A DNA stretch of 64,000 nucleotides from Telopea speciosissima (lineage: Eukaryota; Streptophyta; Magnoliopsida; Proteales; Proteaceae), in assembly GCF_018873765.1 (NCBI RefSeq), contig NC_057924.1:12363001-12427000 (forward strand). Reading direction: 5' to 3'. Below are positions 1 to 12,168 of the stretch, in pieces. The position numbers were made by a program, and so were the translations under genes. Under the pieces are notes generated by a model that saw only the letters and a program-made list of their open reading frames with translations, ran no database searches and was not told the DNA's origin. Every line of letters starts with the position of its first letter. The stretch's first letter is position 1.

Positions 1-85
1 GGATTCAGATTTGCACTAGGAATCCTAATTAGATTACAACTCAATAAAAATAAAACAAATACTAAAAATCCTCATGACTGTTGCT

Positions 86-154
86 GGTGTAGAGATGAAT
101 CCCTACACCTACCCAATGGTTACTTAGGCTGGTGTAGGGAAGAATCCCTACACC
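86..154. repeat. Two copies of a short hairpin
   Basis: Two 24-base imperfect to perfect palindromes lie 45 bases apart (86-109 and 131-154). The second has a perfect 9-base stem (ggtgtaggg with ccctacacc) around a 6-base loop; the first differs by a few bases. They look like the remains of a foldback element or a local duplication. Confidence 0.5.
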
Positions 155-3100
155 TGCGGCTGGTTTTAGACAGCCAGTTTACATCAGGGGAAATAAAAAA
201 TAACACTTGGGCGCCTTGGTCGCCTAGGCAACTCCTAGGTGGGCGACTTATTGCCTAAGCGCTTAGACACCCCTCCACCGCCTTGGGTTGCCTTGCCGCC
301 TTGACAACTATGGCGGTCATTAATATTTCATTACTTTTTTGGATATTGTTTAATGGATTGTATCATGTCTCATTGTAAACATGTTTCCTTCTTCATATAC
401 TGCTGTCAATATGTAATGTCACTCCTTAGTTTAAAAAAAAAATCTTCTCCAATAGCTCTTGCCATCTGATAACCAAGTGTGGAGGCATCAGTTTGCTGCT
501 TTGGCAACTTTGGTATCACAAATCACTTTCTATGTACATCCATGTTGGTCCTTAAATCTTGGTACCTGCCCTTTATTCCAGTGTCTGTGATGGAGAGTTT
601 CTTTTTAATATGTTTATGGCATAGACTTGTTGGACAATGGCTGACACTAAGAGGGGGGTGAATCAATGTTAGACTTTTTCCCCTTTTAACTGACTACTGA
701 AGCTTGCAACTCACTCCCGACACTGACAATAATCATAACCACAGATTGGCTGGGACAATCCCAGTTTTACCAATTAAACACACAGTCTGTGCACATCCAC
801 CTCACAACCATTATGTGTTCGGGTGTACTAGGTTGTACACACTCATCCTGCAATGCACACACATCACTCCAAATATCCACATATACAATCACAACAAGCA
901 CACAACCACAACATAGGGATTCTTACATGGTTCAGCACAAGCCTAAATCCACGGAGCACTGCCCCAATTGGGCTTCATATATGCTCAATACTCTACTGCT
1001 TTAGTCAGCTGCAACTGTCAAGGAGCAACCTCCCCTAGTTTACCCAGCATACAACCAGGAGGGCCTACAATTCCAAATGGCAAGGTAGCTACAACTACCA
1101 GGGAGCTACAACTCCCGTGTTCAGCACACACTGAACACCCCATATATAAAATAAATGGGCTTATAGATGTTGATGCCCTTCAATATAGCGCAACTAGACT
1201 AGGATATCAACAATATACAACCTAGCTAGCACATATGGATACAAGAATACAAATGAAACTAGTAAAAAGTGGGAACCCTTACAACCATGCTCAGTTTCGA
1301 TTCCTGATACACAATGGAGCTATGAGTCACCAACCTTGGCTTTTGTGAACACTGGAATCTTCAACTAATCCCCATTAATGGAGAAACTTGAATCTTCAAG
1401 TGAAGCAAGCTAGTGGGACCCCTTTCTTCTTCTCTTTCTTGCAAAACCCTCTTTATATCTTCATCAATGCAAATCAACCTTTCAATGGCCTTCAATGGAG
1501 CTTAATGGCATTTAAGAATGGTGGTTGGAGATAGTTAATGCAACATCAAAGATTCCATCTTCCTTCTTCAAGTTTTCTTCTTTTTCTTGGTCCCTTTCTC
1601 CTCCTTTTCTCCTTCTCTTGTGTTATTCACAGTCTAGGGCTCATTAGGAGTTTATAGTAAAAAACCTCACCTGATTTGGACTTAAAATGAGCTCACAATG
1701 CTCAATTGAATCTCAGCCCTTGGATCGGCTAGTAGGGGAGGGTCAGGATGGCTCCAAAAGGGTCGTGATGGGGAGAACTTGCATGAGTCGATGGCTCAAC
1801 TGTGGATCGTTGAATCAAGGTTCAAGAATGTGCGGGTGGCACCAGGAGCGCGTGATCGGAATCTTTTCCGTCGTGTGTGATCGACAAAATGGCTTGACAA
1901 ATGATCTCTCGCGAAATGGAATCTGTTTGGATAAGCTTTTGTGTGCGTAATGCATGAGATTGGTGATTTGATTCAGTGTAACTTGGTGCACTAACCTTTC
2001 TGCACTTGACCAATCGAAACACAAGAACCAGAATCTTTTCCATCAATTAAACTGAGCCCGAACACGCTTGAACTCCGTCCGCTCAATTTGAATCTTTACA
2101 ATGTTGCATGATTCTGGCGGTTTGTCCCTACTACTATGCATGCACGTGCACAATTTTTCTGGGTGCTTGACCTACCAAAACACTCAGAAGGGCATCTCTG
2201 CCTAAAGGAGATTTTATCTTGATTTGCTAGTTAGTTACTTTGAACAATACCTTGAGATCCATTTTGATGGTCAAGAGCTCTATTTTGGGTGCTTTACTCA
2301 GACATTTGGTCGAACAATTGATGGACTCACCCATAATTAGCCATTTTTATGGCCTATCACTTGCCCCATGCGTGACCCTGGCCCTGCTGCCTGTGGCCCC
2401 TGTGCCCTTTCTGTGCGCACACTGCCGGCCCTTGGCTAGCCTTTGTGCGTGGCTTGTGGCCCCTGGCCCCGGGTGTGGCTGCTGCTGTGGCAGGTACTGC
2501 TGCCTATGTGTGGCCATGGTCTGGATGGCCCTGCTGCTGGCCTGGGCTGCGGCCCATGCAGTGACATTCGGCTGGCCTTGTGCTATGGTCCATGTGGCTT
2601 GTGCTGTGTGCCGCAACATTTCCAAAGACCAAGACTACTCAGGTTTGCATGTTTTTCGTGCAATGATACAAAATCATCATATCTCCCTCATACGGAATCA
2701 GATCGATGCGATTCCAGTTGCGTTAGAAGAGACTTGACACACTACAACTTCCTTGTAGACTCATCCTTCCAACTCTGTCAGTTTGCCTACCCAATTTAAC
2801 TTCAAAGGTGAATCGTGTGAATCTATAAAGTGACTTTTCAAATTGTGCGAGCACTTCACTCAAAGCTTCCACAAGCTGCCAAACATTGAGTAACACTTCA
2901 ATACACTGCCAAACATGCCCAGATACTGCCACATCACTGCCATTGCTATTCTCAGCCAAACTTGCCACTGTGCACTGTACACAGCTCCAACTGACAGTGT
3001 TGACAACAATGGCAACCATGCAACAACAAGAATCAGATAATTCCACATTTCATTTAAGCTTTTAGGATTATTGCAGACAAAGAAACCCAAAGAAAGGGGG

Positions 3101-3593
3101 GGGGGGTTGGAAGAAGAAGAAAGATGAGCAAAAGATAAACTACTTTTGTTCCTTGCTTGTATTTCCTGTGCATCCTTGAAATAAATAAGGACATATGGCC
3201 ATGGTTATGCCTTCTCTCCATGTTGTATGTTAGATTAATGTACGGCTGACTGTTGACTTTTAATTCAATAAGTTGGGAGAAGTACTGATGCGAACCCGGG
3301 TCCACCCAGATGATAAACAACTCAAATAACAATGGTAGTGACAATTTTGTAATACAGACAAATCAAGCCCTTAGGAATAAGTTAGTAGAATATGGACTGT
3401 TAAGATTATTGTGTTTAGTTGTTAGTTGCTAGACATTAGTTATTGTCTATTGTAGGGAAGTAATTAATATGTTTTTTTAATAGAGACTTATGTGTATATC
3501 ACACATAATTCTAGCTGTCCGTGGTTTGTAATTATAGATTTTATAAGTAATAATCACATATGCTGGCCACAGTTTAGATTTTAAACCTAACCG
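155..3593. other. Intergenic, no gene recognised
   Basis: At 196-310 a GCCT/AGGC-rich stretch resembles dispersed plant repeat sequence. From about 700 to 3050 there are only short overlapping ORFs without recognisable domains. A GC-rich low-complexity patch at 2360-2600 (repeated ctgctg/ggccc words) creates long ORFs on both strands that I regard as chance. The pyrimidine-rich text near 1420-1630 resembles the untranslated leader of a retrotransposon, but no LTR pair or domain was found. Confidence 0.5.
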
Positions 3594-3597
3594 TGAG

Positions 3598-3614
3598 CTC
3601 TCTCTCTCTCTCTC
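3598..3614. repeat. (TC)n microsatellite
   Basis: A short uninterrupted TC dinucleotide run in AT-rich intergenic DNA. Confidence 0.8.
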
Positions 3615-4276
3615 AATTTCTTCTCTGTTCTCCTTATTCTTCTTCTTCATAGATCCTGGTTATTAAGATCAGGTTTTGTCATAGGGATAAACCGAAATTA
3701 ACTTAAAAGAGGACAGGACAATTCTGGAAAGCGATATGGGGATCGGGAAAATAGAATCAAAGATTATGAGTCAAAGGTTATAAAGTAATATAAGTAAGAG
3801 GGTGACCTTGAATGTAATTACAAGGACTTACCCTCTTCTTCAACCTCTCAACACCCAAAGAGAGCAGTGGTTGTGAAGACCATGCAATCAAATCAGCACT
3901 TCATGCGAGACAAAAAGCCCATGAAACTTTAGAATAAGGTTCACTATCCCCTAACCTCTGAGTTTCAACTAATAATAAACCAAAACAGCAAGTATTAATC
4001 ATAAAATGAATTCGTGAAGTTGGAGAGAGTGGTAGTTGCAGGTGGCAATTGGGTTTTAGAAAGGATCTTTCAACAGGGATGATTTCAGCAGCCAAGGCAT
4101 TAGAGGTAGAGTAGCCTAAGGTAGGGAAATTCACATTCAAAGCCGGAGGAGAATAAGGAATGAAGAAGATTGATGCTCCTTAGGACTGAACCCAGTTAAT
4201 GGTAGAACAGGATACTATAGCAGGAAAACAGGAAGAAAGAAGTAAGGTAAAACCTGAAAAGAGAGAAACTCACCAC

Positions 4277-4300
4277 ATAGATAGATAGATAGATAGATAG
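4277..4300. repeat. (ATAG)n microsatellite
   Basis: Six tandem copies of a tetranucleotide. Confidence 0.9.
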
Positions 4301-4337
4301 TGGATTACAATCTGATATAAAAGACAATGGAAAAAAG

Positions 4338-4510
4338 AGAAAATTTTCCTTCCCCATGCAGTGAAGGTTCACCACACCATCTTAGGTTCACACACTCCTA
4401 TAGGGTTTTAGTGTGTTCCCCAAAATACCCTCTCAATACCCTTCCGCATGCATCTGAAGCCCAGCTGTGAATGAATTCCCATTCACCGTGGCTGAAAGAA
4501 AACTCGGTCC
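4338..4510. repeat. Dispersed MITE-like repeat, copy 1
   Basis: This segment is related to 39120-39278 and, more distantly, to 46876-47044. The copies share a 5' part with the word ttcaccacaccatc, a middle gttttagt.tgttcccc and a 3' end in which a run such as attcaccgtggctgaaag mirrors the start. The mirrored ends suggest terminal inverted repeats of a non-autonomous DNA transposon. No clear target duplication was seen. Confidence 0.5.
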
Positions 4511-4913
4511 AAGGGAAAAACTCCTAAACAATCTCTGAAACAGAGGTAGAGTTTGAAACAAACTCCAACTCATTCCTATTGGATGCTATACATGAAATAA
4601 GAATATAAATAATAAATGACAAAATAATCTCTATATATTCCTGCGTGTAACTGCATCAAGTACTGCTCTTTATACATCACTTACTTTTCAGACCAGATTT
4701 AGCAAATATTCGGCATTACCATGTCAAAGAGCATAATGTCATGAAAATCTATACCTCTAGAGAGATCAACAAGGTGATCCATCGCAGATCAACCTTAAGG
4801 GGGTCAATTAGGTCTGGAAGATATGCTGAGAAGCCGTCGTAAATGAATGAGAATTCACTAGACCTTGGAAAAGGAGCCAATTCTTATGCTTCATATGACA
4901 CTTTTTTATATGA

Positions 4914-5000
4914 CTTACGAAGAGGTGCGTACCCAGTGCATAAGGCTCCCACCACTGCGGGGGCTGGGGAGGGTCATAATGTACAGAGTCTTACGAAGAG
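4914..5000 (-). mobile_element. Truncated Au-type SINE with short TSD
   Basis: Bases 4925-4989 match the 3' half of the Au SINE in reverse orientation (gtgcataaggctcccaccac, then ggtcataatgtac). The fragment is bracketed by an 11-base direct repeat, cttacgaagag, at 4914-4924 and 4990-5000, as expected of target-primed insertion. The tRNA-related head is missing. Confidence 0.6.
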
Positions 5001-6585
5001 ACTGGACAAAATTTGTCCATGTGTAATACAAATGAATGAATGCATTAATTTTCAATGGTTTGATTTAGATGTTTTAAAAGGAAAAGGGGAAGGCAGAAAT
5101 TTTATGGATCAAAGTACTGAGAAAAAAAATGTACATAGAGTGAAACAGTGGAGGATTTTTGTAGCTGACTGCTGACCCAAAGTAGCTGGTGCATGGATGC
5201 TTGAATCGAGTAGAATTAAGTTGGTAAGTGGGGTACAATTTGACTATTCGACAGAGACTGGTTCCAAGTGATGAAGAGGGAAGGATCTACCACTAGCACT
5301 ACACGTGAATCCCTGCCTAATCCATGCCAACTTAGGCATTTAGCAGTCCCAAATCTAAAGTTAAATTACATTAATGAATATAAGAGAAGTGGGATGAGAG
5401 TCGTTTTCCATGGTGATTCTGAGGCTTCATATAATAATTTCATTTAAAGTTTCTTTGACGTGGCTGTACAGTGATCAATTGGTAGTAGATATGAGCTTAA
5501 ATAGCATGGAAATATGGAAAAGGATAGTAACCTCCCCCCCCCCCCCCCGGGTCCCCCATCTCTCAAGGTTCTTTCTGCTGCTGGGATTTGTGCGAAACTA
5601 GAGAAGGCAATTACTTGTTTATTCTTCTAACCTCCTGGTAACATCAGAAAGCTGGATCTGCAGCAAGTGTCAGGTTTTTTCAGTCAGAAAGTGAAATAAA
5701 AGTTCCTTTGTGGGTGGTAGGACAAGCCACTATACATTTTGGGGATATTGGATACTGAGAATTAAAATCTATTTAAAGTTTTCTCTTATCTTTTTCAGTA
5801 ACCCTGATGTAATATCTTAGTATCTCTTCCACTTTCACTCTCTTGTGGCGATGCAGGAGTCCTTGATACATAGAAAGAGCCATGAAGTTGTCCCTTTTTT
5901 TTTTCATTTTTCATTTTTTGCTAGCACAGAGCCAGTGTACACTTTAGGTCTTTTTAGGAAATTTAGAATTGAAAAACAGTTCCCAACTCTGACATGAACT
6001 CTTCTGGGAATTTTGTCCAGACTCATCTTAGTATCTCTGCAGTAAAAACCCTAACCTCATACTCCACTGTCTTGTTGGGGTGCTACCGTATTTCAGTCTT
6101 TGGAGCTGCAGAAATTGTAAGAGGCATGACATTTTCAGGCCTGAGGAGGAAGGAGAGCAGAAAGATGAAGAAAACATTGACCTCATTATGATTTTTTACA
6201 TTTAGTAGCACTCGACATATAGCTGTTACTGTTGGACCCACTTTAGTACGAGGAACAGCCAGGAGCTTGAGGATCTTCTTGACATACAGAAGCCCTGGAA
6301 ACTAGATTTCATCATGTGTTTGGGTTCTGGGATTTCACTGGCTGTCATGTTCATTCTTGGAAAGCTGAGTTGTTCTCTTTGGTTGTCATTATTGAATGCT
6401 TCATATTTATAATGTTTTTCTCTTAAAACTTCATACTGATGGCCCTATCATTCTATTATTTTTTTGTTTCCCATAAATTTAGTGCTAATTGTCCTGGTGA
6501 TGCCCATTTCACGCACAATGAACTACTAAGCATTATTAGTTTTTTCTTATTTAATTACTTTTCGAGTTCTTATTGAAAAATACAG
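5001..6585. other. Intergenic or intronic, no gene recognised
   Basis: AT-rich sequence with a C homopolymer near 5525-5549. The 65-codon ORF at 5994-6191 has no recognisable domain. I looked here for the upstream exons expected for the uL29m-like exon at 6586 (a Trp-rich segment with a lysine/methionine/glutamine-rich helix) and did not find them. Confidence 0.5.
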
Positions 6586-6693
6586 GTGAGGAAGTCAATG
6601 TGTAGAATCAAGCAAGTACTCACAGAAAGGGCAATTGAAGATCCTGATGCTAGGAGGTCTGCTGAGATGAAGAGGATGATAAATGCTTTATGA
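6586..6693 (+). pseudogene. Last exon of a mitochondrial ribosomal protein uL29m/L47-like gene; rest not found
   Basis: After a canonical acceptor (aaaaatacag) the sequence encodes 35 residues and a TGA stop. It opens VRKSMCRIKQVLTERAIEDP and ends in a DxRRSAEMKRMxNxL-type tail. From memory this closely matches the C-terminus of the plant L29-family mitochondrial large-subunit protein (Arabidopsis At1g07830 type), which sits near the peptide exit. The exon is intact, with no stops or frameshifts and sensible codon use. The preceding exons, which should carry the conserved Trp-containing L29 helix, are not visible in the 6.5 kb upstream. It could be the end of a gene with a very long intron, or a copied or captured exon. 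The identity is fairly firm; the status as pseudogene is inference. Confidence 0.6.
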
Positions 6694-6968
6694 TGTCTTC
6701 TGATTTTCGTGTACCCCTCCCCTCCTTCAACTTATGAAACAATTATATTCTTAGTTCTGGTGGCAATCCTGTCTGTCTATGGGTTATGTATGCTAATGAA
6801 GGAACTCAAGCCTTCGACTGTGGTCTAGTCCCAATCAGAATGACCTAAAATCATCAGTCCATTTGGCAAAATAGGTGATGGTTTGGTCTAGTTCTATTTT
6901 TTCCTTAATCATATGTTTTTACTGTGATCTGCAATATCAAAAGAACAGTCACAACTGTTGTGGAACTC

Positions 6969-7134
6969 GGCACAATGATAAGGTTGCTCCATTGCGACCA
7001 AAAGCCGTGGATTCAAGCCGGGGAAACTGCTTCTTCATGAAATGGAGTAACGCTGCGTACAGTATGACACCCCCCCCCCCCCCTCAGACCCCACAGTGGT
7101 GGGAGTTTTGTGCACTGAGTACACTATTTTTTTT
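6969..7134 (+). mobile_element. Full-length Au-type SINE
   Basis: It starts with the tRNA-related promoter head (caatgataaggttgctccat, then gtggattcaagcc as the B box) and continues through the Au body (gctgcgtacagtatgac, a C-run, cagaccccacagtggtggga) to gtgcactgagtacac followed by a T-run. This is the sense orientation. The internal C homopolymer is an expansion of the usual CCCTCCCC. No clear flanking duplication was seen, so it is probably old. Confidence 0.75.
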
Positions 7135-7440
7135 ACCCTACGAAGTCCAGCATCAGCCCCATTTTAGGTCTACGTTAGTCTAATTGAATCATGAAATTTC
7201 ACTAGCCCAAAACTCTAAAAGCATAAGAGTTGGACGAGATTAGTCTTTGTAGCAGGATCCTACTGAATGCATGTTCCAAAAGATCGTTGTCTGGTCATGT
7301 AGTCCCTGCGTTCAAACACAGCTCCCCTAAAATGACCCTCCTTATAAAATGAAAAACTCCTCCTGGTCGGTGCCCCTGCTCGTCCCCTCATTGGCTCCTA
7401 CAGAGGTCAGTCACGCAATCAAGCAGTGTTACCGCTCAAG

Positions 7441-7640
7441 GTGGCCACTAGTTTGTAAACTAACTTTTTTACCCTTTTAGTATGATTTTTTAACCAGGAT
7501 AATAATGTCATTTCACACATACTCGAAAAATTTGCACGGCATTGATAATTCTCTAATTAATTTAAAAAAAACCCTTTTATACTCTTATCTTAAAGAGTTT
7601 TTAGGAATAAAACAACGGACAATTAAAAAAAAATGTAAAG
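7441..7640. repeat. Relative of the end of the 12-17 kb array
   Basis: It shares with 16980-17170 the ordered words ttttagtat, gtcatttcaca, tactcgaaa and ccttttatactctta, with comparable spacing. The same repeat family as the right flank of the tandem array therefore also occurs here. Confidence 0.4.
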
Positions 7641-9470
7641 TTTTAATACACTTATAGAGAGGCCAAGGAGAGGCCACTATTTCAACTCCCCTCCCCTCAC
7701 CCTAAAACTCATTGGATGGATAAACATCCTGTTATAACCCCCTTGCCCCCCGTCCCCCCTTCACATCCACAGCCTCTAGCCACCATTCCTTGGGACACCT
7801 TGTCTCATCCGAGGAATGAGAGGAAATGCAGGATGTGTTGTCCTCTTACATGCATAGCTGCTTAAATTTAGGAAGAGTGAGGTTTTCTTTCTGAGTATCT
7901 GATTCTTAAATTTAGGAGTGGAATGATTTCCTGAGTATCAGTATCAGTATCAGATCCAGAGCCTTTCTTGGTTTCGCTGCTATCAAAAAGGTTCTCTGCC
8001 CACCTAATCTAATAATCTAAAGATTGATTAATAATGTCCACAAAAGGAGGATAGAGGATCTGGTATTCTAGTTGGCCTTGTGTTTGTGAAGCACTTTAGA
8101 TGCTTCTCATGTGTCCTCCTTACTTTGCTTGGGTTAGATGTCAAATCTGATCCTTTTTGAATAGTTACATTTCTTCTTATTGTTGTTGACTTTCTTGTTA
8201 TTGTAAGAACTGACTAAGAAGTAACCCTCCTCACTTTAAGGTGGCCGCATTGATACTCAGAAGAGAACCATGACTCTTGGTAACAAACTAACAATCGAAA
8301 TCTTTCATGTGAAGGCTTAAGAGAAGAGAGAAACACTTGCCCGTGATACATATATCACGAGCCCCTTAACTATGGTTTTAGTGCATAGTATTGGATTGGG
8401 TATCGGTCACCTTCTAAATCAATATGAAATTGACACGGATCAGCTGTATTGGACAACTTTACCTTCAGTTTTTCTTTAAAAAATAATGAGTTATTATTAG
8501 TTATTTTACCCCTTGTTCATACCATTTTATAGATACAGTATCGATCGCCTTCAAAACTATGAAGTATTGGTCGTACTGGGCAATCCGATACTGATACCTC
8601 AAATTAGTGGATTAACAACTTGGGTTAATGGTGTAAATGAGAAGTCCAGCTCATGTGTAGTCCGTTAGAGGTTTGTCCATATGTACAGTTAAGCTGTCAT
8701 TATCTTTCCTTTATGGACCACATGGGTTCTTGTTTATGTTGACTTCTTTGTATTATATATACTCTGAGACTCAATAAAGAAATCACTTGTGATCAAACGT
8801 TTACAAATGGCAAGGTTTCAAAAATGGAATCCCAAATCAAATCGATCATTTTGATCTGAAATTAGTATGAATCGATTAGAAATAGGTAAAAAATTATTAG
8901 AATCGGTGGAAATCGTCTGGATATGTCACGGCTGATTCAATCAATTGTGATTCCTATTTTTGAAAAACCATGGTTGTGGTGAAATGAATTGAGTCAGAAT
9001 CATAGTTAAAAAACTAGGTTTTGACTGGGCCGACTCATTCGAATTGAATCAACATTTTTGAAAACCAGATCAAGAGTCATTGAGATTTGGCCATGGTAGA
9101 AAATGACAAGAACTGCTCATAACTCCTTTGAGCCAAATGAGACTTATGGTCTGGTAACCTTCCAAATATCGTTTATGGTGTTTTTTATATTTTTGGGGTT
9201 AGAATCTTGTATGTGTTGCACTGTTGCCTGGTCCTTTTTTGTGGTTTTTTTTTTTTTTTTTTTTAAACAAATCAGATAATAGAAATGGTTGTGACAGGGT
9301 TTTGATAAACACCACAAAATTGTACTAAAGATATGAAACTCAGTTCTTTGGCACAACTCACAAAAAATTGCTACAATGCTAAGCCGATAAAACACGATAG
9401 AAGCCATTGGAAACCCTTGCATCTCACATAGACGAACCCTACCCCTGCATCGTCATCATCTTCTTCTTCT
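7641..9470. other. Intergenic with degraded repeats
   Basis: Stretches at 8390-8600 and 8810-9070 are rich in rearranged words such as atcgatt, gaatcgg and tattgg, typical of old non-autonomous transposons with internal near-palindromes. The part at 9000-9060 (ggttttgactgggccgactc) resembles the ends of the hAT-like element at 14184. No gene is recognised. A 20-base T-run lies near 9237-9260. Confidence 0.4.
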
Positions 9471-9960
9471 TCTTTTTAACTAGAAGATCAAATTGTATTA
9501 AAAGAATGAAAAAGAGTACAAAATTTAACATCCAGGGAAACTGAGACAGATATAAAAGACAAAACAATTTAGGATATTCCCACTTTCAGCAATCCCATCA
9601 GCAAGAACTCCCAGATGCTACCTAGAAAATTGATATTTATGTCTACAAGACGCATCAAAGGCAATTTCATCACAAATAAAACTTGGAAAAACTATAGAAT
9701 CCAATGAAAATGCTCATTTTGCAACATCTTTTGCCAAGAAGTTAGCAATTGTGTTTGCTTTCTTTGTAGCAGTGCAAAATTTTCCAACAAATTTGATTAA
9801 AAAATGAAAGAAGATATAACCAGCTTTGCTGCACAAACCAAGGAACACTGTTAGCATGAACAACAAGAACCACTGAAATTGAATCAGCCTCAATCCATAG
9901 ATTCTTCTTCTTAAACGAAAAAAATGCCCTAGAAATCTTCTTCTTCTTCTTCTCCATTCT
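9471..9960 (-). mobile_element. 3' fragment of an L1-type LINE with RNase H domain
   Basis: On the minus strand a degenerate RNase H C-terminal half is readable: an IEADS (E/D catalytic) motif, VPWFVQQSW, the helix before the YKE...TIANFLAK segment, then the stop region and a short 3' end with an A-rich (aag)n tail at 9471. It needs at least one frame change and has an in-frame stop. Plant L1-type LINEs carry RNase H after the reverse transcriptase. Only the 3' end is present, as expected for 5'-truncated retrotransposition. Confidence 0.65.
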
Positions 9961-10089
9961 TAGAGGCTAAAATCTGCATTTTTAGAACTGCTTCGATGGC
10001 TTATGATGGAGAATTGTATGATTCATTTGCAAGTTTGGGCATGGCTTGTGTTATGTATGTCTTGAATTCTTGGACCGTTTCGAAGAATG

Positions 10090-10532
10090 ACCTGCTCTGA
10101 CATTTTTGGTGGTGACCCAAATGGAACTTTTTCTGAGATCTGTGATGGTAGTGGAGGGCCGGAGCCCATCATTGATCTCGTTGGGGGTTCAGGGGCGAAG
10201 CCCCCACGGTATGGTTCGACCCGACCCGATGGATCAACCCGGATCCGATGGAGGAGTATTTATGTTCTTTACCCGCTTTCTTGTAAATAAGAGTAAGATT
10301 TGGGGTTTTTCGTTCTCGGGTTTCTGGGAGAGAGCAGCAGCGCCGTTTTGGGTGTTCTTGAGAGTTCCATTGTAATTTTTTTCTCCGATTTGCATAGTAA
10401 ATCATCTTCGTCTTTGCCCGTGGATGTAGCACACCATACTAGTGTGTGAACCACGTAATATCTCTGTGTCCTCTTGCTTTGTTTTTGTTTCTTTTCGCGT
10501 TTTTTGTTGGTGTTTGCTCTAACAGTTTATTA
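10090..10532 (+). mobile_element. Copia-like LTR, 3' part
   Basis: The segment has the layout of a Ty1/copia LTR: a G/C-rich block (ggggcgaagcccccacgg), a TATA-like gtatttatgttc, the word ccgtggatgtagcac, gaaccacgtaa, a pyrimidine stretch and an end in ctctaaca. A related end is at 24390-24721. I could not fix the left edge or a target duplication, and no internal coding region follows. Confidence 0.5.
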
Positions 10533-10868
10533 GTTGACCATGTTCATGAGCCTTTCGGTGAAATCAGCATCTGAATTGTTTAGCTTTTGACCGAACATCA
10601 ACTGATGATCTTGCAAATTCATGTATCTTATTACAAATTTGAAGTTTGTGTGTGGGTTTGATGGTGTGTGTGCACCTGCTATTGATGCTCAACTTACAAG
10701 TTAAAGTTAAAACCCAATATTTTGTCAAACAATTGAGGAAAAGCCCGATGAGAATTGATCAGAAAAACATTAGTTTTCTGTCACCAAAGGGAAAGCAATG
10801 AAGGAATGACTACGTTTGCAACACTAGAATGCACAATGTAGTTCCATCCTATTCTAGTAGCAGCGCTT

Positions 10869-11085
10869 ACTTCTACTCATTTTAGTGATATCACACAAAC
10901 CACACACCAATCCCAAAGGTTAACCGACTTTAGGATGGTAGAATGGCGAATACACGTACACAACACACACCACGCTCTCACACCCGATATGGGACTAAAC
11001 CCACACACCGAGCGCAATGTATTTTTTGATGTGATATCACACAAACCACACACCAATCCGGAAAGGTTAATCACTTCTACTCATT
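10869..11085. repeat. Direct repeat pair
   Basis: A segment of about 35 bases (atatcacacaaaccacacac onward to aaaggttaa) occurs at 10888-10923 and 11035-11070, and cttctactcatt precedes one copy and follows the other. The DNA between is a CA-rich retroelement-like stretch (gatatgggactaaaccc). Confidence 0.6.
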
Positions 11086-12024
11086 TACTACTGTGTTGAG
11101 CAAGATGAAACATTCCATCGATTGGGTCAAAGAGACAGAGACACTGGAAAGACATAGAAAGACCATGTTCATCCCCTGTTTTGGCTGATAAGGCTGAAGC
11201 ATTGCTGTTCAAGACCAACAATTGTTATCATCCCACTGTTTTGGCTAATTCTCATTCATTTGTGTTATGAAAATTATGCAAGGGATGAGATTTTTATATA
11301 AAATTTGATAGAAGTTTGAAGAGAAAACTGTTTGTTAATATGACGTTTCAAACATATTTCTGTTTCTTTGTAACAACAAAAACTGTTTTTTACCAAGTTT
11401 ACCATACAACAATTGTCGGTACAGAATTACTCCCAAAACCCAGAAACATAAAAAAAAAAAAAAAAACGGTTTCTAACTTGGAACCAATTCAATTTTCAAT
11501 TTCAAACCGTAAACAATTTGGAATGATGAGGGCAATTTGGTCACTTTACTATTTAATTTTGGTGGGTTTTTATCATAAGGGCATTTGATTATTAGATTCC
11601 CTGAAACTAACGTCTAACGTCTCAGACTAACGGACTGGACTGAAGTGTTACAATGTTTTGAAAGTAGGGGGCATTTGGAAATTGTAAAGTTGTTGGGGTG
11701 CATTTGTACAAATGATCATTTTGAGGGGAGCATTTGGCAAAAACCCTTCATTATTTGTATTTGATTATCAAATATTTCTAAACTAAATGGTGTACAAAAT
11801 GAGCCTATATAGAACATGTACTAGAAGAAGAAAACATCCTTATTTAATTAGTCACATTAGTCCTCATGAATTAACCCCTACCCCCCCCCCCCTCCCTTTT
11901 TGAAGGGGGAGGAAGATGGGGGTGAGGGGAGGATTCCATTTCTGTTTTTTTTCATTAATGAATCCACTATTCACTTACAACCAGAAGATTTAGATGAACA
12001 ATGAATTTGTAATATATACAACAT
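11086..12024. other. Intergenic, no gene recognised
   Basis: AT-rich sequence with an A-run near 11450 and C-runs near 11880. The ORFs here lack domains. Confidence 0.5.
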
Positions 12025-12168
12025 AAGCTTCAAGAAATACGGGAAAAGTTTTTGTACAACATCAACTCAAAAATGAAATTGCATACCCCCTCACATCTCA
12101 TTGTTCATGTGAGGGGGTGGTATGTAATAAATGCCTCTCCCCCTTTTGTTAGATTCCAAAGGGTGTGT

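Noticed and set aside
2240..2737. 165-codon ORF on the + strand with overlapping long ORFs on the other strand
   Set aside because: It starts without ATG, is made of repeated Cys/Leu/Ala codons from a GC-rich low-complexity patch, and has no domain.
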